Shown piece by piece: positions 21,175 to 32,727 of a stretch of DNA of 64,000 bases. The first letter of the stretch is position 1; the number at the start of each line of letters is the position of its first letter. Source of the DNA: Patescibacteria group bacterium UBA7396. GTDB lineage: Bacteria; Patescibacteriota; Gracilibacteria; BD1-5; UBA6164. A program made the position numbers and the translations under genes. Under the pieces are notes generated by a model. That model was not told where the DNA came from. It worked only from the letters and a program-made list of their open reading frames with translations, and did not search any database. The DNA is taken from assembly GCA_002470645.1 (NCBI GenBank), contig DKNE01000004.1, positions 53,889 through 117,888 on the forward strand. The letters run 5' to 3'.

Positions 21175-22752
21175 TTATTGTAATAATTGTAATATTTGAA
21201 CTACTTTTCTTTTCATAGAAAAAGTAAGTCTTTCAACTGTTTTGTTTAGTATTTCTTGTCTGATATTTAAAAATGGATATTTTAGTTCAATATAATTCCA
21301 AAATTCATCTTCTTTTAATTCTTGTCATAAAATCACATACTGCAACAATTCTCAAATAAGAAGTGGATAGATTAAGTTTATATTTTCTCCATTCACTATC
21401 TCTTTTGTTTTAGCTATATCTTCAAAAGAAACTTTTCAAACATATAAATCTTTTACATCTCAAGACGTCATAAAATCAACTATTTTATGTTGTCCTCTAT
21501 TATAAGAAGTATCTTTATGTTGAACTCACTGATAATCAAGTGGATAATTTCTTTTTCTTCTGAGAAACATCCCTAAAGCATTTTTGGTTCCTTTTAGTTT
21601 TGCATGAAGTTCTAAAAATTCTTTATATTCTTCTCATGATAGTATTTCTCCCATAAGTAAATCAGGAATAGCTCAAGAGACTTGTATATCCTCTAATTTT
21701 TTTCATTTCAAAAATCATTCAACCGTCATAGCAAGTCACTCTTCCCTTGGAAGATTTCATCCTCATCTAAATTTCCCTAAAGTTTGTGCATTATTTTGTT
21801 CTATAATATAATGCGTTTCTATTTCATGCTGGATCAATTCTAAAACCCTTTGTGTTTTGAGAGCTTTATATGCGTCACTTTCTGGAATTCCTAAATAGTC
21901 TTCACCATCATAAATACTACTTCTTTCTTCAACTATAACTGGTTTTTCGATTCAGTAAATTTCCATAGCTAATTTTAAAATTTTTACATAATTTTCTCTT
22001 GAAATTTCACGACTGAGTATATCAAATGTTTTTGAGTTTTTTGATTCATTTTTATCGTTTTGAGCACTATCTGTAATATAAGTGAAAGTTTGTTTCAGTG
22101 TTTGTAAATATAATGCAAATCTTTCTTCTTCTTCTGGAGTAAGTTTTGTTTTTTGCTTTTCAAATAATTTTATTAAAACTTCAAAACTTCCACTCACTTC
22201 ATATTCATTTTCTCTTACATTTCATCCAAAAAGTTTTGTTTCTATTTCTTCTAATTTTTTTATTCTTTGAATTACTTCTTCTTGTGAAAAATTATGTGGA
22301 ATTCAAGCTTTTTGTGCTTCAAAAGGGAGTCCATTAATAGTGAGGTCTAAAATATTTGATACATACTCTAGACTTCAAAGAAGTATTTGAACTCTAGGAC
22401 TATTTTCTTTTAAAAATGGTTGTAGTAATTCTTTATATTTTATAACGAAACTTTTTTTGAGTAAAAGTTTTGATTTTGCTTTAGCGTACACTTCTGCAAT
22501 ATTCTCTCAAATATTTTTCCAAAAATCTTTCTCTGCTTGTTTATTTTGTTCTTTTGTTTGAGTTTTATCTTCTATATACTCTCTTCAAAGAAGCGTTCAA
22601 AAAAGAGTTTTATTTAAAAATCCTCCTTTTCACAAATCAGTATATGCGTAAGTCACTTCGATTATATCAGATAGTTCTTTATTGAATATATCTCTATTTA
22701 AATCTTCAAGTAATCTATCAAAATCAGAATTTTGAGAATTTTTTATTTCCAT
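21175..22752 (-). CDS. DUF1704 (MATCAP-like) metallopeptidase, standalone
   Basis: A 525-residue soluble protein. Its C-terminal half carries the DUF1704 signature: zinc motif HEIETH (309-314) followed by EEGLA (337-341), the counterpart of the QEGLA motif, with its glycine TGA-coded. In bacteria the family is annotated as flavohemoglobin expression-modulating QEGLA protein. Its eukaryotic members (MATCAP) are tyrosine carboxypeptidases that trim tubulin tails. So a carboxypeptidase role is likely. The N-terminal 230 residues are helical and unrecognised. It lies 56 bases after the gene for an ATP-grasp/DUF1704 fusion, so two related peptidase domains are co-transcribed. Confidence 0.82.
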
Positions 22753-22808
22753 AATATTAAAAAAAGTAATATGTTTTCATTGTATCATATTACTTTCTTA
22801 TTTGCAAA

Positions 22809-25205
22809 TTAAGTAAAAAGCGGGATTTTAAAATCATCTACTTTAAAATGAATAAATTCGGATTTTTTTATCTCAGCCAAATCTTGCAAACTAATTTTTC
22901 AAAAGTATAATTCATTAATATTTCCCCCATTTTCTACAAAATGCTTTATTTGTATAAACCCATTAATATAAATTATATCCTTTAAAAAAATATAATTCTT
23001 TGAAGTATCTTTTAATCATCTTTTGAGTCTTACCAAATAACTAAAAACAGAATGGTAGTCATAATTATATACTCGTAATAATTCATCAACAAACTCCCTA
23101 TATGAATATTTAAGTCAAAAATCAATTAATGAATACCTTTCAGCAGCTCAATAATATTTTGCATCATTTTTCGTAACAAATTTACTCTGATTATAAATAG
23201 CTAGTCATTCTTCTGTAATAAGATAATCCGCGGTTCCAACAGAAAAAATAGAATATTTTGATTTGAGTCCATTTATTTTTCTTAAATAGTGTGTTTCTAT
23301 TTCATGCGCAACCACTGATCTGATTTCTCTTTTTCAAACGAGACTTCCATTTTTAATAAGTAAACTATCTCATTTTACAGAAAATCTTGAACCAATTTCC
23401 TTTTCAATTAAATGAATATGAATATTGTAAATATAATTAAATTTAGTGATGTATTTTTTTATTTCTTCTATCGTCAAAAACTCTGTTTCTTTTTTCAAAG
23501 GCTCTTTATTAGTAATCACGTTTTTTGCATACTCAAGATTTTCAGTATTTATATCTCAATAAAGAAGATGCCCATAATAATTAAGATTTTCTACGTTTTG
23601 TTCTAAAAAAGCCTGAATAAAGTAAAGCTTATTAATAATTTCTTCTTTTTTTCTTTTAAAAATAGATGAAAGTGGGATATCTGGAATTTCAATTTTATTT
23701 ATTTTTAAAAGAAGTTCTTTGGTATCAAAATGAACATCATTGTATTCAAGCTGTGGAATATAATTACCTTTCGATTCAATAAATTTTAATCTTTCAGAAG
23801 AAATATTTTTTGGAGTGATTATTTTCAAGATATTGAGTTTTTTATCAATATCTATCATCTCTTTGTCAAGTTTTATCAACTGCTCTTCATATCATTTTAA
23901 TATAGCAATATTTTTTTCTTTTAAAAGCGGATTTTTTGAATTAAATGGCATATCGTGATCTTTGTATTTGAATGGGTCAACTAAAAAACCATATAATGCG
24001 TCTTTTCATAAAATCATATTCGAAACTTCGAGTGGTTTCACATGAAATCTTACCGTTCTTATTTCTCACAAAATAGTACATTTAAGTTTCACAATATTTG
24101 ATTTTATCTTCTCTTCTGGATATTTTAACGTATTTATTAAATAATCTAAATGAATATAACTATTTGGCTTATTTGTTTTTATCTCTGATACTGATTGGAA
24201 AACTTTTTCATTGTAAACTATTTCAATATATTCTTTATTTCCAACCACTTTTTTCCCAGATATATTTTTTATTTTTTCCTCTATATCTCACCCGAATAAA
24301 TCACGCGCAAGACGAACTCATTTTTCTACTGAAGTTACTTTTATATTTTCTACTTTTTTTAGTCTCTCAAGTAATGGTACTTTATTGGCTACTTGAACTT
24401 CTAAACCGGGACGAACATTCATCTCTAAAAGAAGGGGTCAAAAACTATCATCTAGCACAATATCACATCAAACATATCAAACTCAAGTTACTTGCTGTAC
24501 TTTTACAGCCAATCTCAAAACATCTTCCCAATGAGGAATTTCTATCCCTCTTACATCTCAAATCCCGGGGATAGATTTTATCATTTTTTTAAACTGTGTG
24601 ATATAAGTGATTTTTCCACTTCAAATATCTATTCAAAGTCCACATGCTCATCCATGAAGGTTAGCTTTTCATTTTGAATTTGCTGTTGGAACTCTGAGCA
24701 TCGCAATAACTGGAACACTATTAAAAACAATAACCCTGATATCTGGAAGCCCATATTTCCCAAGCAATTCAATAGAATGGTCTAAAATCAATTTTCTTTC
24801 AAAAATCACCTTATCTCTATTTCAAGACAACGAATAAAACCCATCTAAAATATCTCTAATATGGGAAATTAACTGTGGAGAAGAATATATTTGATTATCA
24901 TTTGAAATAAAATTTCATTCTCCATCTTTTTTTTCAAAAACAATAATTCATTTCCCTCCATACCCAGCATTTGGTTTGACTACAAAAGGAAGAGGTAGAG
25001 AATGAATATCAAAATTATCAAGCTCACTATGGTTTTTTATAATAGCAAGATTTTCAGAAACTTTTACTCATTTATTAGATAAAAATTCCTTTGTTTTTAA
25101 TTTTGAATCAGCCAGTTTTTTAGCTAAATCATCATTAAACTCTCAAATATATTTGAGATTTCTTGCGTTTTGTCATAAAATACCATAATTTTTAAAAAAC
25201 CACAT
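22809..25205 (-). CDS. ATP-grasp ligase fused to DUF1704 metallopeptidase
   Basis: A 798-residue fusion. The first about 330 residues are an ATP-grasp domain like alpha-L-glutamate ligase-like proteins: FVVKPNAGYGGKGI (ATP loop), DIRVIVFNSVPV, GYVGCDIVLDD and the Mg-binding LLLEMNVRPGLEVQ. After a helical middle, the C-terminal part is a DUF1704 domain with HEIETH (634-639) and EEGLA (665-669). ATP-grasp enzymes of this type add amino acids to a carboxyl end, while DUF1704 proteins can remove terminal residues, so one chain may both write and erase a peptide modification. That reading is inference. It lies between ftsX (17-base gap) and a standalone DUF1704 gene, in one transcript. Confidence 0.85.
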
Positions 25206-25222
25206 TTCTAAAAAAGTTATTA

Positions 25223-26122
25223 TTAATTTTTCATATATCTTCTTGCAGATAAAAATGAACTCAAAGCCCCGATACCAATAAAAATAAATAATTGCGTCAA
25301 TAAAATATAATTAAGATCACTATTTACAATGTACTGCTTTACAGATGATTTATCAAAAAACACACTTGCATTATTCACAAAAACAAGAAAAATATTCGTA
25401 CTAAGAAAAAATCCAATCACAGAATAAATAATTCATTGAAACACAAATGGTCCATAAATAAAACTATTTCATCATCAAACCAATCTCGTTATATAAATCT
25501 CATCTCTATAATGGTAGATAAAATTTCCAATGATAGAATATGTAATGACAAATATCGAAAGTAAAAATACTCAAATAATAATATATAGCGCTAATTTTAA
25601 AGTTTTTAAAATCGCAATAATTTTTAAAATTCTATCATATTGAGTTCTATAATCATAGGTAGAATTAGTTTTAAAATCTGTCAAAATTCCGTATTTTCAT
25701 TCAATAATAATATTGAGTTTTTCATATTCTTCCATTTTTATATTAGAAAGATTTATAGTGGCTGGAAGTGGATTTTGGGATTTAATAATACTGACAAGTT
25801 CTTCATCTTGCTTTCTCATATCTTCTAAAACTTCATCTTTTGTTTTGAATTGAATTTCAATACTAGGAAGCGATAATTCAATATCTTGTATAAGATTTTT
25901 CACCGCGATATGTTCCTTTGTATATTCATCCTTAAGATAAAGCGAGAGGGTAAGCTTTGAATTAATTGCCTGAATTAAGTTGTTACTTAAATTGTGCATA
26001 ATCATCAAAAGATTCACAAAAAACATCAAAAGCCCCAAAACAATCACTGATGAAAAAGATAAAAATTTATTTCTTAAAATATTTTTAATGGAATATTTAA
26101 ACAAGCGATAGAGCATATACAA
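25223..26122 (-). CDS. ftsX: Cell division protein FtsX
   Basis: A 299-residue permease-like protein. A short cytoplasmic N-terminus (YRLFKYSIKNILRNKF) precedes TM1, then an extracellular domain of about 110 residues, then three closely spaced membrane helices. This is the FtsX layout; in other bacteria it works with the ATPase FtsE to activate peptidoglycan hydrolases at the septum. FtsE is not in this window. It is followed at 17 bases by the ATP-grasp/DUF1704 gene. The start at 26122 could also be the Met two codons later. Confidence 0.85.
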
Positions 26123-26201
26123 ATGAATAATAAATAATTATGCTTGATTTTATGAAAAAATTATTTTTTTGCAATAATTTTGAAAATATGATAAAATCAA
26201 G

Positions 26202-26230
26202 TTGAACTATCTTTAAAAGAGATGTATAAA
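26202..26230 (+). promoter_or_regulatory. Promoter upstream of the glucosaminidase gene
   Basis: TTGAAC at 26202-26207 and TATAAA at 26225-26230, 17-base spacer, with a TG just before the -10. It lies in the divergent gap between ftsX and the 26251 gene. Confidence 0.5.
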
Positions 26231-26250
26231 TATAATTTAATTTAAAAACT

Positions 26251-27171
26251 ATGGCTCACCCTGAAATATCAGTAGAAAGAAAAAAATCTATTGAATTACA
26301 AAATATAGAGCATGAGATTTCTCAAGCACAAATAAATTTAGAAAGACTAAAAAACTCTCAAAATGCTGAATTTGAGAATCAAATTTGAGAGTTAGAGGAA
26401 AAATTAAAAACACTCCAAGAACAAAAGGAAACAATTATTTCTCAAACTCAAAAATCTCTTCAGCAAGAAAAATTGTGAAATGATGATAAGCAAGCTATTT
26501 TACAAAATCTTAAAAATACAAATCTTTCAAAAGAAGAACAAAAAGAAGTCCAAAAGTCTCTCTGAAATAAAAACTGAAATGTTGAAATAGGAAATATTCA
26601 ATCTTGGATTTTTGCTCTTATTTCTGCTATCTTACAAAGTTTTTCTCTGGGATTTAAAAAAGAAACTCCAGAATATGCTGAAGTTACTCCATCAGAAACT
26701 CCTGGAAAAATAATAAAATGAAAAGAAAAAACTCCTAAAGATAAAGAAAATTTTATTGCTCAATATAGAGAAATAGCAAAAAAAATAGAAAAAGAATTCA
26801 ATATTCCTTGGGAATTTATCATCACTCAAGCAGGACTTGAATCTGCTTGGGGGACCTCAGGTTTGGCGATAAATTATAACAATCTCTTTGGTATAAAAGC
26901 AAAAAAATGATGAAAATCAGTCCTTCTCTGGACAAATGAAGAAATAAATGGACAAATGGTGAGAAAAAAAGAACCCTTTAGAGTATACGATAGTGTAGAA
27001 GAATCCTTCAGAGATCACGCAAAATTTCTTATAGAAAATCCAAGATATAAAAATGCTTTTCAGTATTCAAATGATCCTACTAATTTTGCCATTCAAGTAG
27101 CAAAAGCTTGATATGCCACCGACTCTAAATACGCTTCAAAATTGACTTCTACCATGAAGTGAATTGCGTAA
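26251..27171 (+). CDS. Glucosaminidase-type peptidoglycan hydrolase
   Basis: A 306-residue protein. Residues 1-100 are a charged coiled coil, followed by one hydrophobic segment (about 111-128, IQSWIFALISAILQSF) and a linker. Residues about 170-306 form a mannosyl-glycoprotein endo-beta-N-acetylglucosaminidase (LYZ2/FlgJ-like) domain: TQAGLESAWGTS with catalytic Glu197, NNLFGIK, and a C-terminal YATDSKYASKL typical of the family. It would cut glycan strands of peptidoglycan, its own or that of a host bacterium. There is no classical signal peptide, so export may use the internal hydrophobic helix or a special route. It heads the accessory cluster up to 36467. Confidence 0.85.
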
Positions 27172-27232
27172 TTTTTGCAAAAAACAAAAATATATAATAT
27201 AATAAAAAAAAATAATTCCTAATGTCTAATAT

Positions 27233-30200
27233 ATGTCAAATAATTCTCTTGAAATAAATATAACATCACTAGAAGATTTTAAACAAAAACTTTGAGTAGA
27301 TTCTCTTGATACCACAAACATAAATTTACCAAAACCTTTTTCTCTTACACAAGAAGAATTAAACAAAATGAAGTGAGATTTTGAGAAAATGTGAGATGAT
27401 GATAAAGTAAAAAGAATTCAAGAAATTATTCTTGCAAAACAACAAGTCCTCAATCAATCAAAAGAAGAAAGAGGAAGTGCTTATACATTGGATAGAATTC
27501 AATCCGATATAGAAAATAAATGAATTTCTATTGATGTAATAAAATGAATACTAGAAAGTATAAAAGATGCACCAAAAGAGCATAGAAGCTTCATTATATG
27601 AGGAATTTTTTCATCTTTAAATAAAGTATGAATAAAAATAGCCTCTATTGATAGTTCTTGAAGACTGACATTAACAGAAGGAAAACAAAGCATTACCAAT
27701 GATTTAAAAATAGCCTCAAAACAAGAAGTTTCATCATATGAAGAGCTTATTAATAACTATTTAAAAACAGAAGATTTTATGTTGGGGTTACTCTATAGAA
27801 CTACAAAAATAGAAGAGTTTAAAGCAACCAATCCAAAAGATTTTTCTACCTCTTCATATGTTCAGTATCTTGCTGATAAATATGGAATACATATCAGAGA
27901 ACATTCTCAAGCTTGAGATGAAATTGTTTGAAATATCAACAATCTTAAAATTGAAAATGCATCACAACTCGAAAATGAAAAGCAAAAAATTTCAAGAAAT
28001 GTGAGTAACCAAGGAGATAAAGAATTTCTACTTGCATATTTTGACGATATTTATTTTAGAAATAAAGAAACTCTCAAACAAAACCATGTAATGGATTTTT
28101 ACACTCATAAAGAAAAAATTGATACCACAATACTTTCTGAGCTTGGAAAACTAGATAAAAATACAAAATTTGCCCTTTGACTCAAAAATGAAAATTCTCT
28201 TGAAGAATTAAAAACAGAAATAAGACACAATCCAATGAGTTTATTAGAAAAATGATTTTCTCGTGACAATATTGCCCTTATGATATTTGCATGATGAATT
28301 ATCGGACTAGTTGGGAAAATTTTTTGACTTCCTTTTTTAAAAACAGCTGCTATTGGTTGACTTTTAGTTTGAGCTGGAAATGTTGCCTGATTTGAAAATA
28401 TTTGGAAATGAATTCAAAATAAATGAAATAAAAAACCTGAAACAGACACTTCTTCAGAAGCACAAAATTCTTATTACGGAAAAATAAATTTTTCTTGAGA
28501 AAATGACAATAAGAAAAGATTAGAACTACAAACCACATGGACGGAATTATCAAAAAATAAAAACTTTTTATCTGCACCAACTAGTATATTGAATATTTTC
28601 TCTCAAACTCCTAAAAAATCATTTGAAGAAATAAAAACAATATTGTCTTGATATTGAATTCTTCTTTCAGATGAAAATAAGGATCATTATGAAATAATTT
28701 TTACTGAAATATTAAAACAAAGAAAAGAAGCATGAATATGAGAACCTTTAGAAACTGAAACGATTTGAGAATATTTAGATAGAACGTCAGAAGTCAGTTC
28801 AAATCCTGGAACTGCTATTGCTTGATGAATTGTGGGAGAAAGAATGGGGGAAAAAAATATTCCTCTTTATAACACTACTTTTACGTATAAAATAAAAGAT
28901 GGTAAAGCATATCTTATTTGAGAAAATGGTGAATATTTAATACAAAATAATGTCATAAATGATGCGTGAAAAGAAGTACTAAAAAAATATGAGAAACTTG
29001 GGATTTTAAATGAAATTTTACAAATTTGGCTACCCCATGCTGAAAAAACAGCTTCATCTCTTTTGTTTAAATGAATAAGAGCCGGATCTTCTGTTATGCC
29101 AGAATCCATCAAAAATATTAATACTATTTATGAAAAACTTTTCATAAAAGTGCAAAAATGAGAAAATATTGATGCTGATATAAATACCATTTGGCAGGAA
29201 ATAGAAAAAGTAGAAAATGCAACATCTATTATATGAAGTTCAGATATGTCAAAAGTAAAACAATTTTTCTATGATACTTATGATAATAAAGATCAAAAAT
29301 TATTAAAAATTTATAACACTATGAGATATAGTGGTTGGTCTGGAAATAGTGAGTGAGTAAAAAATCAGGTTGCTGAACATTTATTACATCAAGAAAATTT
29401 TAAAAATATAGACGATATACTAAAAAATCCTCAAACTTTTGAGTACATAAAAAATCATAATACTGGAGAACTTGAAAAAATTCTGGGTACAGATATTGCA
29501 AAAGAAATTTTATCTGCATATGAAAAAGTAAAAATAAAACAAGAAAAATACAGAGAAGAATATGCTTGAGTATTATCAAAAGTTAATCCAGAAAGAAAAA
29601 AACAAGGAGAAAGTGAAATATCACTCAATGATTATATAGAATTAAATACTGAACTCACTATTAGAGAGGTACTTAAACATAGACTATTAATCAAACAACT
29701 AAGTGAGTTACCTCAAAGATGAGATGAAAAATCAAGTTATACATGACTCTACGCAAATGTCATTGGATTAGCACAAAATAAATGAAATGATTGGGCTGTT
29801 ATATCAGATGAAAATATCGATATTGCCATTGATATAAGTTCAACTATTGCAATAGCTGCTGTAAGTATGTGAGTATGAGCAATAGCTGCAAGATGAGCTT
29901 TAGCTGCTGCAAGATGGTGAGCAAATGCAACTCGCTTATCGACTTTAGTGGATAAATGATGAAAAGCTTGAAAAGTTGCTTGATTTGCATGATCATCAAC
30001 AGTAGAATGAGTAGCTTTCTATCAAGGTTATAACTCAATGAACAATATCATATATGGAAATAATGTTTTTGAAAACGCTGGAAATGTAAAAGAAATAGCA
30101 AAAACAGTTGTATTTATGTGAGTACTCAGAGGTCTTTGAGAAGTTATGAGCTATGCAAATTGGGCAAAATGACTCCATGGTTGAATATCAAAAACAGATG

Positions 30201-30877
30201 CTGCTTTTAAATTTATATGAAAAATGTCTGATAAAGTACCTGCTGGAGTATTAAAAAATACTGGGGAAATTTTAATAAAATGATGAATAGTAAGTGGGTC
30301 TTCTGTAGGATTGGATTATGTATTTGAATGAGAAGCAGATTGGACTTGGGAAGAATACATGCAAGCTGTAATGCTAGTTTGAGTAATGAAATGAGTCTGA
30401 AAAATAACTTTTAAAAAAGGAGCCAATTGAGAAGTAAGAGCAAATACTCAAGCATCTCCAGAAACAAACTGATTCTTCCAAAAAATAGGCGAAAAAGTAT
30501 CAAATAAATTAGCAAATGCTCCTGAGCAAATAAAACAAAATCTAAAAAAGACTATTATAGAAATGCTAAAAGCTGGTTCAATTTGATGAACTACATTTGC
30601 CTGAGTAGGCGGATGAATAAATGTATTACAATGAGAAGAATTTACAGAAAATATCATTCAAAATTTTCTCACATGATTTACTGCATGAGTGGCTGTAAAA
30701 GTTGTTTTTATATGACTAAATGGATTAAAACATGTATTTAGCATAGGAAAAGATGGATTATTAAAATGATCTGGAGCAACGGCATCAAAATTACCAAACG
30801 ATTGGAAAAAGATCGCTCTTTGATCTGGGATAGCCTATTGATGATATGAAGTATACAGTTTTCTATCAAATGATTAA
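27233..30877 (+). CDS. Giant lineage-specific protein with hydrophobic Gly/Ala blocks
   Basis: A 1214-residue protein with no recognised domain. The N-terminal 300 residues are charged and helical. A hydrophobic Gly-rich block lies near 340-390 (GGIIGLVGKIFGLPFLKTAA). A long helical and mixed region follows. The C-terminal third has several hydrophobic, Gly/Ala-rich stretches (around 860-930, 960-1000 and 1115-1190) that could insert in a membrane. No signal peptide is present. Most glycines are TGA, and an odd Ala/Gly-rich patch precedes FYQGYNSMNN. Size, hydrophobic blocks and the hydrolase neighbour are compatible with a pore-forming or effector-like protein, but that is only a guess. A terminator follows immediately. 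Confidence 0.75.
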
Positions 30878-30908
30878 AAAGAAACCAAGTTTTTGGTTTC
30901 TTTTTCTT
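30876..30908 (+). terminator. Intrinsic terminator
   Basis: A 13-bp stem AAAAAGAAACCAA / TTGGTTTCTTTTT with a T-rich tail. It overlaps the TAA of the giant protein gene. Confidence 0.85.
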
Positions 30909-30933
30909 TTAAATATATTTTTATAAATAAAAC

Positions 30934-30960
30934 TTGACAAAAGTAAAATAATAGTATTAT
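30934..30960 (+). promoter_or_regulatory. Promoter of the GC-rich gene
   Basis: TTGACA at 30934-30939 with TATTAT at 30955-30960 (15-base spacer) or TATAAA at 30958-30963 (18-base spacer). Downstream is an unusually clear Shine-Dalgarno sequence, AAAAGGAAG, ahead of the ATG at 30994. Confidence 0.55.
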
Positions 30961-30993
30961 AAATATACTTTTCTTTTAAAAAAGGAAGAGCCT

Positions 30994-31743
30994 ATGGAAC
31001 GCATTTTACTCTCGCAAGAGTTTCAAACGCTGGTTCCAATCTTCCTTATGCTTTTGCTGATTTTTGTAGTGCTGGTATTGCACCTACTCTACAAAATAAT
31101 CCTCGAAAGAAAAAGGAAGAAACTGGAGCGAGAGTTTGAAACTGATGTACTCAACTTTTTGCAAGAAGGAGAACCCATCATGAACGGCCAAGACATTGTA
31201 AATGCTGCCTTGTCTGGTGCAACACAAACTGCATCAGGAACAGGTCGCCAACAAGAAATTACCAAACTGCTTGGAAAAGGTTTTCAAAACCTGATCCATC
31301 AATCTACCGGCCTGGTACAAACAGGTCGTCAGCTCGCTTTGGCGCAAGCCTTGCGTGGTGAGATGCAAGTTGGTGCTGAAATGGTCGCAGGCATGCAAGC
31401 TGCGGCGCAAGCAGAAGGTTTGGTACTTGAAGTTGAATCCTCCGAGCATGTGAAAATGGCTCTGGGGGGTGAAACAACACCCCAATCTCAAGAAGATGCA
31501 CCGCAGCAAATTGCTCAAGCCTCCCAACAAGAAGATGAGACCAGTTCTATGCGTCAAATCATCCGTAATACTCCTTATCTGGCTCAAGAAGTCAGAATTC
31601 TCCTCAGAGGTGATGCTCTGAATGGTGAATTCGAATTCACGCCTGAACTCAAGACTACGTTGGTAAACAAATTGCGTCAACAAGAACGCAGTGGTTGCCT
31701 CAAGCCTGAGCTCCAACAACTCTTGGCATTTCTGCAACGCTAA
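30994..31743 (+). CDS. GC-rich single-pass membrane protein without UGA codons (likely foreign)
   Basis: A 249-residue protein readable under the standard code. One N-terminal membrane helix (residues 13-36) is followed by a basic stretch (ERKRKKLERE) and a soluble Gln/Ala/Gly-rich domain with GSG-like segments, ending LQQLLAFLQR. Composition differs sharply from all neighbours: Gly is GGN only, Arg is mostly CGN (neighbours use AGA), and GC content is near 47 percent by eye. It ends with tandem TAA TAA and has its own promoter, strong RBS and terminator, so it is a self-contained unit. I do not recognise the family. Recent transfer or a contig join are both possible. Confidence 0.8.
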   Translation: MERILLSQEFQTLVPIFLMLLLIFVVLVLHLLYKIILERKRKKLEREFETDVLNFLQEGEPIMNGQDIVNAALSGATQTASGTGRQQEITKLLGKGFQNLIHQSTGLVQTGRQLALAQALRGEMQVGAEMVAGMQAAAQAEGLVLEVESSEHVKMALGGETTPQSQEDAPQQIAQASQQEDETSSMRQIIRNTPYLAQEVRILLRGDALNGEFEFTPELKTTLVNKLRQQERSGCLKPELQQLLAFLQR

Positions 31744-31774
31744 TAAACGGTTGTATGAAAAGCTAAAGTTCTTT

Positions 31775-31806
31775 CCCACAGATTCAAAAACTGTGGGTTA
31801 TTTTTT
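31775..31806 (+). terminator. Intrinsic terminator after the GC-rich gene
   Basis: Stem CCCACAG / CTGTGGG with a nine-base loop, followed by TTATTTTTT. It is the most GC-rich terminator stem in the window. Confidence 0.85.
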
Positions 31807-31865
31807 GCATATTTTTTAAAGATATGTTACAATAAGGCATATATTATACTTAATACAATATAATT

Positions 31866-32645
31866 ATGTGAATAGATTCTCATTGAGGAAACTTTGAAAA
31901 AAAAATCAATACTCCTACTGAAAATATAATTCAAGAAACTTGTTATAAACAAAAAGAAGCATTTCAAGACTCTCTTGAAAATGCCCTTAAAAAAGGTATA
32001 GAAATTATTGATAACGATTGATTTGAAAGATTAAAAACAATGCTAGAAAAACATAAAAAAATAAATTTAGCAAATATTACCTTTCAAGACTTAAATTGAG
32101 GAACATGAGTATTTATAAAAAAAGAATCAGACAATAGTTCTTCATTATGAGTATACAATCTGAATAATCCTCAAATATATGGAACTAATTTAGTCAAACT
32201 TTGAATCATTGATAATTCAGAATTTGATGGTTATAATTGGCTTTATAAACTTATAATTGCGCCTAGAGAAAATAGACAAATAGAAGTTGATTATTCTATT
32301 CCTAAAGAAGAGGAATATTGTGAAACACCTCATAGTGATGATAGTATAAATACAGCTGAAATACTTTGAGAAAGTCCTCTACCTATAAATCAAGATAAAA
32401 AACATGAAATAAAAAAATGAGATAATTTATGGAAAATTGTTGAAAATTATTATGATGTATCTGGAAGTGAAAACAAAAATAGAGATATAGCAAATATTAT
32501 TCTCAAATTAAATAGATTAGCAGAAAATAAATGAATAATCCAAAATAATGATACAATATTTTTATGAAAAACTCTCCATTTACCTCATACCATTACTACA
32601 ACTCGTAAATGATGAGAACAAAACAACTTTACATTAAAACAATAG
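31866..32645 (+). CDS. LysM-domain protein
   Basis: A 259-residue protein starting ATG-TGA (Met-Gly). The first 175 residues are mostly polar with no known domain. Residues 180 to about 243 form a LysM module: HEIKKGDNLWKIVENYYD, then NIILKLNRLAENKGI and the closing TLHLP. LysM binds the N-acetylglucosamine backbone of peptidoglycan. There is no signal peptide or membrane helix, so how it leaves the cell, if it does, is unclear. It sits with the glucosaminidase and three large proteins, consistent with a cell-wall-directed complex. About three quarters of glycines are TGA. Confidence 0.75.
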
Positions 32646-32727
32646 AAGCAGAAATATATGCTTCTTTTTTGCATTTATTTTCAAAATATGATAAAATAAG
32701 AAAGATTTTAATAATAATTTAATCCTT

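Noticed and set aside
31234..31779. 181-codon minus-strand frame opposite the GC-rich gene
   Set aside because: It is antisense to the 30994-31743 gene, which has promoter, ribosome site and terminator on the plus strand. High GC content lengthens chance frames.
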